A program made the position numbers and the translations under genes. Positions 1 through 9,851 of a stretch of DNA of 64,000 nt are shown here, piece by piece. Each line of letters begins with the position of its first letter. Positions within the stretch are counted from its first letter, which is position 1. A model generated the notes under the pieces. It saw only the letters and a program-made list of their open reading frames with translations. It was not told the DNA's origin and ran no database searches. Origin of the DNA: Metarhizium brunneum (taxonomy: Eukaryota > Ascomycota > Sordariomycetes > Hypocreales > Clavicipitaceae); the NCBI RefSeq assembly GCF_013426205.1, contig NC_089428.1, positions 1,178,001 through 1,242,000 on the forward strand. The letters run 5' to 3'.

Positions 1-107
1 AGCCTAAGTTCAATGTTGTTTAATATCAACTTCTCCATTTATAGGTACATCCTGACGACCTAAATCAGCCACACTTTCCAGCACAAACTCTTTTTCTAAA
101 CGGATAT

Positions 108-1097
108 GTGATTTTTCATCAGCCGCGTCCATGCTACAGCGGAGAACTTGGCAGCATGGCTAAAGGCGGTTTTTGGACCACGCAAAAGAGTGCACACCAT
201 CTCGAAGAACCCCAATTGCTCAGCCTGGGTAGCACCGGACTAGTATTCAAGCTTAGCGACGCCATCGTCGTGAAAAAGAGCCGTCTTGGCCGCAGCGACT
301 ATATTACAGCCGAACAAAAAGTCTTTACAATATTAAAACGCCAACCGCCATCACCATACATTATCCAGCACTTTCACGACACCAAGGACGCAATATTCTT
401 GGAGTTCATGTCGGGTGGGAATCTTGGAACCATCCTTAACGACGAACAAGCGAAAGACGGGTCAACGCAGAGAGTAATTCGAGTAGAGAAGTTGCAGACG
501 GCGGAAGACTGTCTCCGGTGGACGCGGCAGCTTGCAACGGCAGCAGCTTGGCTCGAGCAGCTGGGTTTGGCGCACTGCGATATTTGGCCAGCCAACATAT
601 TGCTGTCCGACGCGCGGGACATCAAGCTTGCAGACTTTGATCGTGCGTGCAAGATCGGAGACACCGTACCCTCTCTGACGGAACCTTTTGCTCGGCTACT
701 AGGGGATGAGGGTGGCTCGGATTGCGGAACCTACGGCACCGCTGGTTATCGAACAGAGCAATTCGCCATAGGTTCAGTCGCCTATGCCTTGACGCGCGGT
801 CATGATCCCTATGAGGACGAGTGGTGGGGGCGTGACCATGGTCCCATTTGTCAGGGTAAGCTCCAGGATATGGAGTTTCCAGTTCTAGGTAAAGACAAGT
901 ACGATAGTATCATTGAGAACTGCTGGCATGGTCGGTATGAGTCTATCGCTCAACTGTCGGAATATATGGCTGGCTTGGATCAATATTCATGCGAGGTCAT
1001 CGAGCAGCAGGCAAGCGCCTCTGATGCCAGATCTAGGAAGCACGAGTGCGAGATGCTGGTTCAAAGTGGCGTCCTTGAAAAGCTCTTTACCTGCTAA
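108..1097 (+). CDS. Lineage-expanded fungal protein kinase-like protein
   Basis: Intronless, 329 aa, covering nearly a whole kinase fold. Visible in order: a glycine-loop-like GSTGLVF (41-47), an ATP-lysine candidate in VVKK (54-57), a helix-C glutamate near 69, a catalytic loop HCDIWPANILL (156-166, Arg of HRD replaced by Cys) and DFD (176-178, Gly of DFG replaced by Asp). The segment YRTEQFAIGSVAYALTRG replaces a normal APE segment. This arrangement, with EQFA(I/L)GS after the activation loop, matches a family of small kinase-like proteins expanded in Hypocreales and other Pezizomycotina (family knowledge). The catalytic Asp and metal Asp remain, so activity is possible but unproven. Substrate unknown. 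The start is uncertain: ATG at 156 has a better context than 108. No close neighbour suggests a role. Confidence 0.72.
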   Translation: MIFHQPRPCYSGELGSMAKGGFWTTQKSAHHLEEPQLLSLGSTGLVFKLSDAIVVKKSRLGRSDYITAEQKVFTILKRQPPSPYIIQHFHDTKDAIFLEFMSGGNLGTILNDEQAKDGSTQRVIRVEKLQTAEDCLRWTRQLATAAAWLEQLGLAHCDIWPANILLSDARDIKLADFDRACKIGDTVPSLTEPFARLLGDEGGSDCGTYGTAGYRTEQFAIGSVAYALTRGHDPYEDEWWGRDHGPICQGKLQDMEFPVLGKDKYDSIIENCWHGRYESIAQLSEYMAGLDQYSCEVIEQQASASDARSRKHECEMLVQSGVLEKLFTC

Positions 1098-2516
1098 ACT
1101 AAGCAACTATGCTCCCCTGTTGGGTTATCGGCCCTGGCTTACTATTGTCGAAGCTATGAGCGTCAGCACACATTCATCGGCACGCATATCCAGGCTAAAC
1201 CCTTCATCTTGACCTGACCCAATACAGGTCCGTCAATTACGTGCTGGTATAGCTTTTTCTTTCAAGGGATCAATCCTTTACATATAGCTTGTAATGCTAT
1301 CAGCTACGCCAGTCCTTAAGAGGGAAGAAATAGAACTGGCCTACTGGGCGAATTCGATGGCTCGATTAAAGTGGCCGTGCTACAGCATTTACATGGTAAT
1401 GTAGGCACGGCCCGTCCCTTGAGCCTCGCCTTGAACCAGCTAAGAGGAGAAGTGGAGCGGGTAAAATTACCAAGCCAAAAGAGGCCTGGGGGCAACGATA
1501 CCTGGCACCGGACACTTTGGCGTGGAACTTGGCAGAACAACCACCAATATACCGAGTTATTCTATCTTTGGGCAAGAGACCATGCCAAGCCCTTCTCCAG
1601 AGTTTCAGTGCCTCCAGACAGAAATAGGGAGGTTGCTTAAGCGCGCAGGCAGCAAGGCAGCGAGCGAATAAATGTCCGACTTCCATGCCATGTCTGGCAA
1701 TTATTGAAGGGGAGGGCCAGCGGGAGGCACGCACGCCGATTTCCTTTGTTGATAACAAAGCACCGAACTCGAGCTCCATGAGCATCTCACCAGACGCATC
1801 GCTATTCGCGCGCGCCCCAAGCGGCTAATTGGTGTGGCGGCTACCAGGCAGTTACCTGGACCGTGTGGTCAAGCCTCGCCGGATTCAGACGATATGGCGG
1901 AGAATAGCCACCGGTGACTTGACTTTATTTGGAGGTTGCAAACCAGATTCACCATTGTCCCGGTGCACATACACGCGCGTTGGGATATTCTCAGCAGTCC
2001 CAGCGCCACGTTATAAATAACTCCGTCTTTGATACAAGCGCCCGTACCAACCCCAAGCGCCTCCTACATCTTTCCTGTAATGGTGTCGAGAGGCGCGGTG
2101 TTGCCTCTGTAATAGGCAACAGAGACGACCAACAGCTGCAACCTGAAACTCGAAATAATTGAAACGCGCCTCCCTGGCTGCCAAGAAACTACTTTATGCC
2201 TTGGGAGCTGGGCTCTCACGTTGGAATTTGGCACTGTCTAGGGAATGGCCGGTGTTAGCCTCAAGTTAGATGGTGCCTGTGGCGGACTTTTTTGATTGTC
2301 TGTTTCATGCTGCGAGGTCCTGTAGTTGGTTACCGGAACAAGTTGACTTGAATAATCTATACACCACTACAATTACATGTATACAACGCAAGTTAAAAAG
2401 GGTGCTGGTTCCCTCGTTCATGAGCACAAACCAAGCCGCAGTTGACAACTCTTGACTCTCAACAGCATCTATTACCATCATCATACATCACCACTCATTC
2501 TCTTTACCTTCTCACC
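1098..2516. other. Intergenic stretch, no supportable gene
   Basis: About 1.4 kb between the kinase and the small secreted protein. ORFs on both strands are short, mutually overlapping and lack recognisable domains or plausible splice partners. The last 150 bases are pyrimidine- and CATCA-rich, as expected for the promoter and 5' leader of the downstream gene. Confidence 0.5.
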
Positions 2517-3140
2517 ATGTTTGGCGGAAAACTACTTGCACTGCTTCCCCTGTTGCAGGCCCAAGTCTGGGTACGTTTGGACCTCTCCCACAGCTAGGTT
2601 TCTGGCACTAACAAGGTTGAACGCACAAGGGGCTCGCTATCAAAGCAACCGACCTCGACGGCAACCCAATCAAGGCTCGTGTCTTTCAAGTGGCGAGTTG
2701 CACGTCTCCTTTCGGCTGGAGCCCGGCCGACATCAATGACGCTGTTGGAGCACGCAACAAGCTCCAAATAGGACCAGACCCGGCACGGAGCACAGTGACG
2801 ATTCTTACAGGCGCGAACAAATGTAGCGACATATCGTGCTATGGTGAGGCGAAAATCGTCGTGTGTAATAATGTAAGTTATTCCATACGAAAGGGGGGTG
2901 TAAAAAGACTGTCTGAAGAATTTTCGGTCCGAAGGGGTACAAACTTACTAATATATTGCCTTTTAGAGCGCTCGTGACCTAAGTTTGACCTATTATACTA
3001 TATTACAGGCTGCCACAGAATCTATGGGTCCATGTCTAAACGCGCAAGTGCAAGGAAAGGTTCTCACCCAGGGATTCTACAGTGAGGATTGGAATGTGAT
3101 TGTGCGAAAGAAGGATGGCAGTGAAAGATGTGTGCTTTAG
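2517..3140 (+). CDS. Small secreted six-cysteine protein (effector-like)
   Basis: Three exons, 2517-2570, 2630-2872 and 3009-3140, give 142 aa. Intron 1 (59 nt) has a GTACGT donor, a CTAAC branch point at 2608-2612 and an unusual AAG acceptor ending at 2629. Intron 2 (136 nt) has GTAAGT and ACAG. The first ~17 residues (MFGGKLLALLPLLQAQ) look like a signal peptide. The mature part has six cysteines (in SCTSPF, NKCSD, SCYGE, VCNN, PCLN, ERCVL), suggesting three disulphides. A short DLDGNP segment and the C-terminal FYSEDWNVIVRKKDG strand pattern suggest a compact beta-rich fold. I do not recognise a family. It sits alone in a gene-poor, accessory-looking segment, a common setting for secreted effector-like proteins (inference). 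Gene reality is supported by phase-consistent splicing and the even cysteine count. Confidence 0.68.
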
Positions 3141-5503
3141 TAATAGTGAAGCCCAACATTTAGGCAAAGATAATAGGGGGCACCTTGTTATCGCATGTGC
3201 AGGACACGTGGCAAATAGCCGCATTTATGTATTTCATTCGCTTAAAGCATGTACATTAGTTTTGCTTCAGACTATAGTCTTTTTTTATATAGATCAGCAC
3301 ATATTCACTATTTTTTATAAAAGTTTCAAGAAGGATCTGTGATTTTGTCCAAGCTCTCCAAACAATACTAGTATATGCTGAACTGCGACCAGATTGGGCT
3401 TTTATCCTGCATGTTAACACATTCTTAGCCCCCTTTCCCCCGGGCCGTGGGAGACATGAAACTCTTATATAAGTCTCGTTAAATAGCAATGTCTTTTACA
3501 CAAGGGCCGAGACTAGGTTGAGGTTTCGGGTTTCCAGGTCTCAAGGCTCCGCCTGCTTTGTATAAATTAACCCTGGGGGCTTCTGCCCCGAGATCATTCA
3601 GAGAAACTAGGGAGCTTTGATATCATAAACGGGTTCTCTATCAAGTACGGGGCTGCAAAACCTATAATGAGTGGCGAGAGAATCCCGTGTCGTCACTACA
3701 GTCCATCACTGCAGAAACCGAACAAGAAGCTCAAGTTGTTAGTAAGTCTGTAAAAGCATTTAGGTAGTGAGAGAGATATACATTCCGCACTTTCCAAGTT
3801 GTCGCTGCAGTGTCTACCCACGACCGTGCAGAGACAGCCCAGAACATAGCACGCCTACCAAGGAGCTGAGTCGGCAAATCTTCTGGCGTGAGGGCCTGAA
3901 GTAAACCTCACCACTGTGAGCGACTCGGATGTCGCTACTAAGAGGTCCATGGCAGAGATGATGGATGGTAGGAGAAGGGGGAAGGAGTATAATGGGGTAA
4001 GAATGCCCAAATAGGGAGTATATCTAGTGGGATCTGTATGCAGGCTGTATGCATGACGACTAGCAACGACTAGCTCATCTGAGTATCCTGATAATACTAC
4101 TGAACTGAGGCTCGTGACATCCTGACTGCCATCTTCAGTAGCTGTTCTTCGGCAGAAGCTCCTATCCCAGATAACGCCAACGCCGTCAAGATGGCGTCTT
4201 GCACCGACGCCTCGGCCGACGCACGCCTTACGATGTGATTTGTTGTCCAGTCAAAAAAGTTTCAACTTGGGCTTATTAAGTGGCACTGGTGCTCTCACCT
4301 GGCGCAACATGGCACGAGTTCGAAATAAATGAGCATCTAGGCAGTCGGCCCTTCGATCCTCTACCCACCCATGGATTCAATTTGCCAATGTCCAAGCATG
4401 CCTATCTCAACTATCATCTAGAGTATACCCAGACTCACTCTACAACCTTGGTAAAAGTACCCTTATCCATATCAAAGGACCATGCCGCGCCGTCTACTGT
4501 AACGTTCCATGTCTTGATAGGGGTACCACCCATAACTGCAGCCATACACTCTGGCTTCAAGGTCGCTCTATTCAGTACATTGTATATGAAGAGTTGGCGC
4601 GGGAATAAGGCAAAGTACCCATGCAACTGTCTTTAAACCGACAATGTTAATCAGTAGCCAGTATACATGTTGACAGGCAGAGGCCACCATACCATTTTCT
4701 TCAAAGTTGGCATGTCAGCCGGAGCGGCTAGCACAGCTCCTTGTTGTACATTTGATTGCCCAAGATCAAACTAAAAGTCAGGACGGCCGATTACTATTCC
4801 TTCAAGTTCCTACTCCGCAGTATAACTAGCGTTTACTACGAGGCACATTGTGTCAAATGTACGCCAAGGCCTTGAGAGACTGCTACATTGTATCTGCATG
4901 TCTGATAGCCATAGCAATGCATCTTAGTCAGGGCAATACAGACCGACAGACTAAGCGAGGTATTGTGAGCTGTCAATATGGCAGCGTCATGGACACAGCC
5001 AATGGACTTGGCCTTGTAATTAGCCCCGATCACGCCCGTCACAATGTATCATGGTCCCTCCAACCGTTCCCCAGTACTCCAGGGCCTTGCCGGTGGTGCG
5101 AAACATCAAACACTCTGCATGCGGATGAGGAAGTTGGGTAGTCTTGTGACGCATCAAGCGATGGAACATGATTGATTGTTGCCTCATCATGGCTGGCACG
5201 GCTGGGTCAGGAACTGGACAATAAACTTCTCAAGGATAGGTGAAAAAAAAGGAGGACAAGCACTCAGCACGCTGCAAGCACGGGCCTGTCCTCAATCTGC
5301 TCCCAAATGGCGCGAGACCCTGCAAACATTGTTTGCCACAGGGGATTATTATATCATCTACCCATCTGTCCATGTGTGCTTGTGCGTCAAAATCTGCACT
5401 CTATACGTTGTGTGATTTCGTCCCAGTGGTATGCTAGAATCATCGGCCCAGCCCTAATATACAGTCCCGCCGTTTTCCCTCCTCTTTTTCCACAGCCCTC
5501 GAG
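3141..5503. other. Gene-poor stretch with decayed-looking ORFs
   Basis: About 2.4 kb, locally AT-rich (for example 3240-3500). A 63-codon minus ORF at 4626-4435 has a coding-like composition and ends beside a GTGAGT that could be a splice donor. A second minus ORF lies at 5042-4836. I could not connect them through a frame-consistent intron, and neither shows a known domain. They may be remnants of a decayed gene on the minus strand. No terminal repeats or transposase motifs were seen. Confidence 0.4.
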
Positions 5504-7529
5504 CTAGCCCCTGTTCTGCTCTAGCTGTCTAAACCTCCTGACGGGAATTTTCGAAATGGGCACGCCGACAAACGGTTCTGGAAACTCTAGACTCTCCAGT
5601 CCCGTTGTGTACCACCCTCCCTCGCCGACAGTCTGCTTCGCAATGTCGTACCCAGCGCGAATCGCGCCCATGGCACCAATCTTGCTATACGAGCCGCCTG
5701 CCACTGCTAGTTTGCCATGAAATTCGTCACGGAGCTGTTGATCGGCCTGCATCATGCGGTCGTTGTGGCCTACGAAATGTTGCGGAATGCATTCCTTTGC
5801 AAATCTGGACAAGGCGAAGCAGGGCGTGTCGGCGGGGATGCCTAGATGGCGCTCCAGGAGGGACTTGGCCTGCTCGATGGCGTCTGATTCTGAGGGTGGA
5901 GGAGCGCCAGAGTCGTAGTAGTGCCCGCCCATGAGGACGAATAGCTTCGTGCCTTCGGGCTCGTCGGGCGACGCCGCACCGCTGACGTCGGAGTCGTAGA
6001 AGACGCCGAGGGCTCGCTCGGTGTTGTGTTCGCGGCTGACAGACCGAGGGATCAGGTAGCCGAAGCCGCGTGGCTTCATGTGCTTCTTGGGGTACCAAAG
6101 GTTAACGGTCATGATGGAAACAGATTGCGTTTCCGCGAGGCTGGGCAGCTTCGAGGCCGTGACGCGGGAGAGGTCCTGGCTTGCCATGGTGGATATGACA
6201 CGATCGTGGGAGGTGGTGGTTTTGTTCTCGAGGTGCTGCCGCTCTTCGTCGGCCCAGTTGCCGGTTGTAATCTGTCAAAGGGTCAGAATCCAAGTGCTGG
6301 CGGATGCGTTGTCCAGTTGGCAAACAAAAACTCACATTGACCTTTTCCGTCTCCATGTCGTAGCTGATATCACGCACCGGAATGCCCTTCTTAATCTCTA
6401 CATTGGGGGTTGCTTCCAGCACATCTGCCAGCGCCTTTGGCAAGCTGTCCATTCCCGCCCTGCCGAAATGCAACAATGCACCTCGTGCCTTGAGTGCCAT
6501 CCTGCGAATCTGCGGATCCTGCGATAGTTCACTCATAAACATCTGTTCTCTCATGGTCATCTGTCTAAGATCTGAGCCCATGTTTGGCAGGTAATACGCC
6601 CAATAGAAGCGGTCAAACACTGATCTGGCGCTCAACTTGTCTATATCACCACCGTATATGCCGTGGATCATGGCGGATGCGACGTTCTCCGCGACGGCGC
6701 GACTTCCGCTAATCTCGTACAGCCATTCTGACACGGACATGTCCTTTATGGGAACCGCGCGGCTGCGCATGCGGCGTAGGAGGAAGCCTAGGCCGCCCCA
6801 GATGGATTGAAGGAAAAGCGGCTCGCGGCAAAACTCGGCGAAGCTACCGGCGGGTGGAAGTGTGACGAGATGGTCCGGGTAGTAGATGTAGCGTGGTTGA
6901 TCGGGTGGTGTGAAGACCTTGAGACCTAGATCGAGAGCCTATTACGACCCACCAAGAGTAGAAAGGGAATCAGCAGCATATTCTGATGTCCGGCAGAGCG
7001 TCTGTCATCTTACCAAGTCGTACAGCACGAGATCGTCAAACTTCCACGTACTCAGATGGTTCGACGACAACGTCCTTGGGCCTCTCTCAAAACTAACGAC
7101 CCCCCCGACGCCCTCCACGTCCACCGGCACACGATCCGTTCGAATCCATCCGCCGAGCCGGTCACTCCCCTCGTACAGTGTGATCTTGGCCGTGGACGGC
7201 AGCTGCTTCGCGAGATAGTACGCTGTCGTAAGACCCGTCAGTCCTCCTCCGACGACAGCAATGTCCCCGTTGTTGCTCTGCGTCGCGTACGACCGTCGAT
7301 TGGTCATGAAATATGAGCCATTAGCGCGCGCGGCATGGTGCGGCACGCATTGGCTGCAGCTTCGGCCGAGATGTCGAGGGCTTCGTTTCGATGGCGGTGA
7401 TGATGCGCTCACGCTGCTCAAACAACGCAATTGGTGGCTTCGTGTGAGGTTTGTCCTGGTGGAGCCCCGAGTAGCTGATGCCAGAGATAGAAAAGTCATA
7501 GCAGCGTCTTCTGCCCGGTTCCGACGCAT
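5504..7529 (-). CDS. HEM14: Protoporphyrinogen oxidase, mitochondrial
   Basis: Complement of exons 7529-7014, 6938-6336 and 6271-5504, 628 aa. It oxidises protoporphyrinogen IX to protoporphyrin IX, the penultimate step of haem synthesis, at the inner mitochondrial membrane (family knowledge). The Arg/Ser-rich N-terminus fits a mitochondrial presequence. It is followed by the FAD dinucleotide motif VVGGGLTGLTTAYYLAK (92-108) and the companion LYEGSDRLGGWIRT. The C-terminal part carries YIGG-like FAD-contact sequence VAGGSYSKIGAMGAIRAGYDIA. Both introns (75 and 64 nt) have GTAAG/GTGAG donors and TAG/CAG acceptors and preserve codon phase. Length is in the usual fungal range. An internal ATG at 7499 is an alternative start. 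Its strand neighbour NAB2 lies 0.75 kb upstream, also on minus. Confidence 0.93.
7138..7147 (+). other. tRNA B-box-like sequence inside HEM14 (not a tRNA)
   Basis: GTTCGAATCC occurs here but lies within the first HEM14 coding exon. No A box or cloverleaf can be drawn around it. It is listed only to prevent miscalling. Confidence 0.3.
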
Positions 7530-8275
7530 GCCTGTGGTGTGTACGACTTCAACCGCTCATGGTGATGTGAGTTGAGAGCAGTGGGTCGATCCGGGTCAAC
7601 CCTCGGGTGACGTCTTTTGTTGGCAGCCGAGCTTACGGTTCCCATGTCAATCAATGTTCCGCATCGAGCACCACTTCTGGCGCGTCCAAGCTCCACCAGT
7701 GCACCACCATCGACGCCCCGGTCTACTTCAAGACTATGTTATGTGAGCCGGCGTGATGGATAACACCCATCTACAGTGTACACACGCAAAAATGTATTCA
7801 AGATTATCAAAACCATAGTATGTATCAGTAGATGGCCTGTGAACATTCACTTATGAGAGTCGAGACGAGACACATGTGTAGACAGCGACAGAGAAGTTAT
7901 AGTCTATTGATTTCCCATCCCCTTCCTCCATGGCGCTCAGCTCCTTCATTTTTTTTTCAAGCTGTGCGCCAGATAAACTGCAAAGAGCCACTACCTCGGT
8001 CACACCTCCCCACCGATTGGTGTGTGGCCCTCTCGAGGACATGAAACATCTCGATGCTCCTCGCCGCCCCCAAAACATAAAACGCCATCCATGCCCTTCC
8101 ATCGTGACAGAAACATTCGTCCATCAATAATGTACATGACCTCCAAGCCCAATACTCTGGATCGGTCGCTTCGCCTCTTTTCTTGGAATTTTCCAGGGCG
8201 GCGACCACCACAGGCCACATTGCAAAGCCTCCTCTACGGTTTCCCGTTGACGGTTTCTTATATCCTCGACACCAT
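7530..8275. other. HEM14 promoter and NAB2 3' region
   Basis: Holds the upstream region of HEM14 and the 3' untranslated region of NAB2, both on minus. A T9 run at 7949-7957 reads as A9 on the NAB2 transcript, about 320 nt after its stop. Short ORFs here are overlapping shadows with no domain. Confidence 0.5.
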
Positions 8276-9851
8276 TCATCCGATAACCTCAGCGTCCTGC
8301 GCCGCTTGGTCCGTCGTCATCTCATCGGCCTTTACAAGCTCGGGCTGGCTGCCCTCTTCTACAAACTTCCTCTCGCTGACGTGCTCGTTGGATGAGTCGG
8401 CAGTCCAGACCTTATCTTTGAAACCGCCTTGCTGGCCTTCCTCATGCGCAAAGGCACATGTTGGGTTCATGCAGGGATTAAACTTGCATTTCGTCTTGAC
8501 GTGAGTAAACTTGCAGCCTTCGGTGGTGCAATTGGCACCATTGCGACACAAGGGCATGGATGGATGCCTAAATGGACAGCGCGGGTTCTGGCAGTTGGGA
8601 AAGAACTTGCAGTCCTGTTCGCTCTGATGCGCAAGCTTTGTGGCTGGCGAAGGGTGACGACCAACGCATTTCCTATTCTTGCAAGCAGCCCCAAAGCTGC
8701 ATACATCGGTAACGTCCACAGTCACGCCGGGGGGGGCCGCGGGCGACTGGTGGGCAAACTTGCATTCTCTGTTGGTGCAATGCAAGTTGTATTTGCAAAC
8801 AGTATCGTCGGGGTTCGGGGGGTTGCGCTTGTCACCAGACATGTCAACATCTTCCCCGCCCTCGGCATTTTCCTTTGATCCGTCGGCATCGGTCTGTTGG
8901 TTATGTTGATTGCCCCTCCGCTGGTGAGGGTGTTGAACGCGGTCAAACAGTGACTTGCCCCGGCGCTGGTTACCAAACCCTCTGTTGTGTCCTCCTCCGC
9001 CCATCAGTTGTTGTGACAACTGGTACATCATCTGATTCTGCTGCTCAATCATAGCCATGATATCCATCTCGCTCGGTTGTTGTCCATTCATCATCCATCC
9101 GGCGCTTTGGGGACCTGCAGCCAGGCCAGCTTGAAGGTTCGAAGCACGGTTATTTCGCTGCATGCGTCCTTGGGCGTTTCGGGGCCCAGATGGTGGAACG
9201 CGACCATGGGTATTAATCCTCTCATTGCCGTTACCTCGCACGCGGTGGAGGGCGTTATCGCCGGTCCGGTCCATGGCTTTTGACATGTGTCCAAGCATCC
9301 TCTTGTCTCTGCCACCTCGGAAGTTTCCATTTCGCATCGAGCGGGGGCCAGTAGGGCTATTCATATGTGTGTTAGGCGCTGTGAACAGAGTAAAAGGAAC
9401 TGCAACACGGACTAAACAGATTCGGTACTTACGCATTAAGTTCTGAAACATCATTGACAGTCATATCAGTGTCCATGTCTCCCCCTTGAGCCATGTCATG
9501 CGATGCGCCTTCTGGAGCATTTCCACCAGCGGGGTGGCGGCCGTTCAACTGCGCGTTAAGGAGGCCAACCTGTTCGAAGAGCCATCTCGAAAAGTCGTGC
9601 ACAGTAGGGTCATCGGCAGGGAGACCTAATAGGTCGGTTGAAAGATCTGCGGCGATCTGATCCTGGCTTTTGCCGTTGACAAGCATCAGGACGATGTACT
9701 CAGAAAGAGACGCAGAGTCATCGGAGCCAGTACCCCATCCCACTTCGATGAGCTTGGGTTTGATGGCGGCATCAAGCGCATCCGCCAGAGGAGTATTCAA
9801 GCTAACTTCGACCGACATATTCGACGTTGAAAAGAGTGCTGAGAGGGTCAC
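8276..9851 (-). CDS. NAB2: Nuclear poly(A)-RNA-binding protein Nab2
   Basis: Complement of exons 9851-9433 and 9356-8276, 499 aa. If translation starts at the inner ATG (9818, MSVEVSLNTPLADALDAAI), which looks like the conserved N-terminus, it is 488 aa. Nab2 binds poly(A) tails, limits tail length and promotes mRNP export (family knowledge). The N-terminal helical domain is followed by an Arg/Gly-rich stretch and a Gln/Met-rich region. Then come five CCCH fingers, four of C-x5-C-x4-C-x3-H form (ending CKFAH, CVGRH, CPFRH, CKFTH) and a last C-x4-C-x4-C-x3-H (CAFAH). Yeast Nab2 has seven, so this is a shorter array. The 76-nt intron uses GTAAGT, a CTAAC branch point and acceptor AATAG at 9357. 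An earlier CACAG at 9379 would create an immediate stop, which decides the acceptor. Confidence 0.9.

Noticed and set aside
1366..1785. 139-codon minus ORF between the kinase and the secreted protein
   Set aside because: No domain, and it is mirrored by similar open frames on the opposite strand.
7138..7147. B-box-like GTTCGAATCC suggesting a tRNA
   Set aside because: It is inside HEM14 coding sequence and no A box or acceptor stem can be formed.
9379..9381. CAG acceptor for the NAB2 intron
   Set aside because: It gives GCC GCC TAA, an immediate stop. The acceptor at 9357 after the CTAAC branch point keeps the frame.
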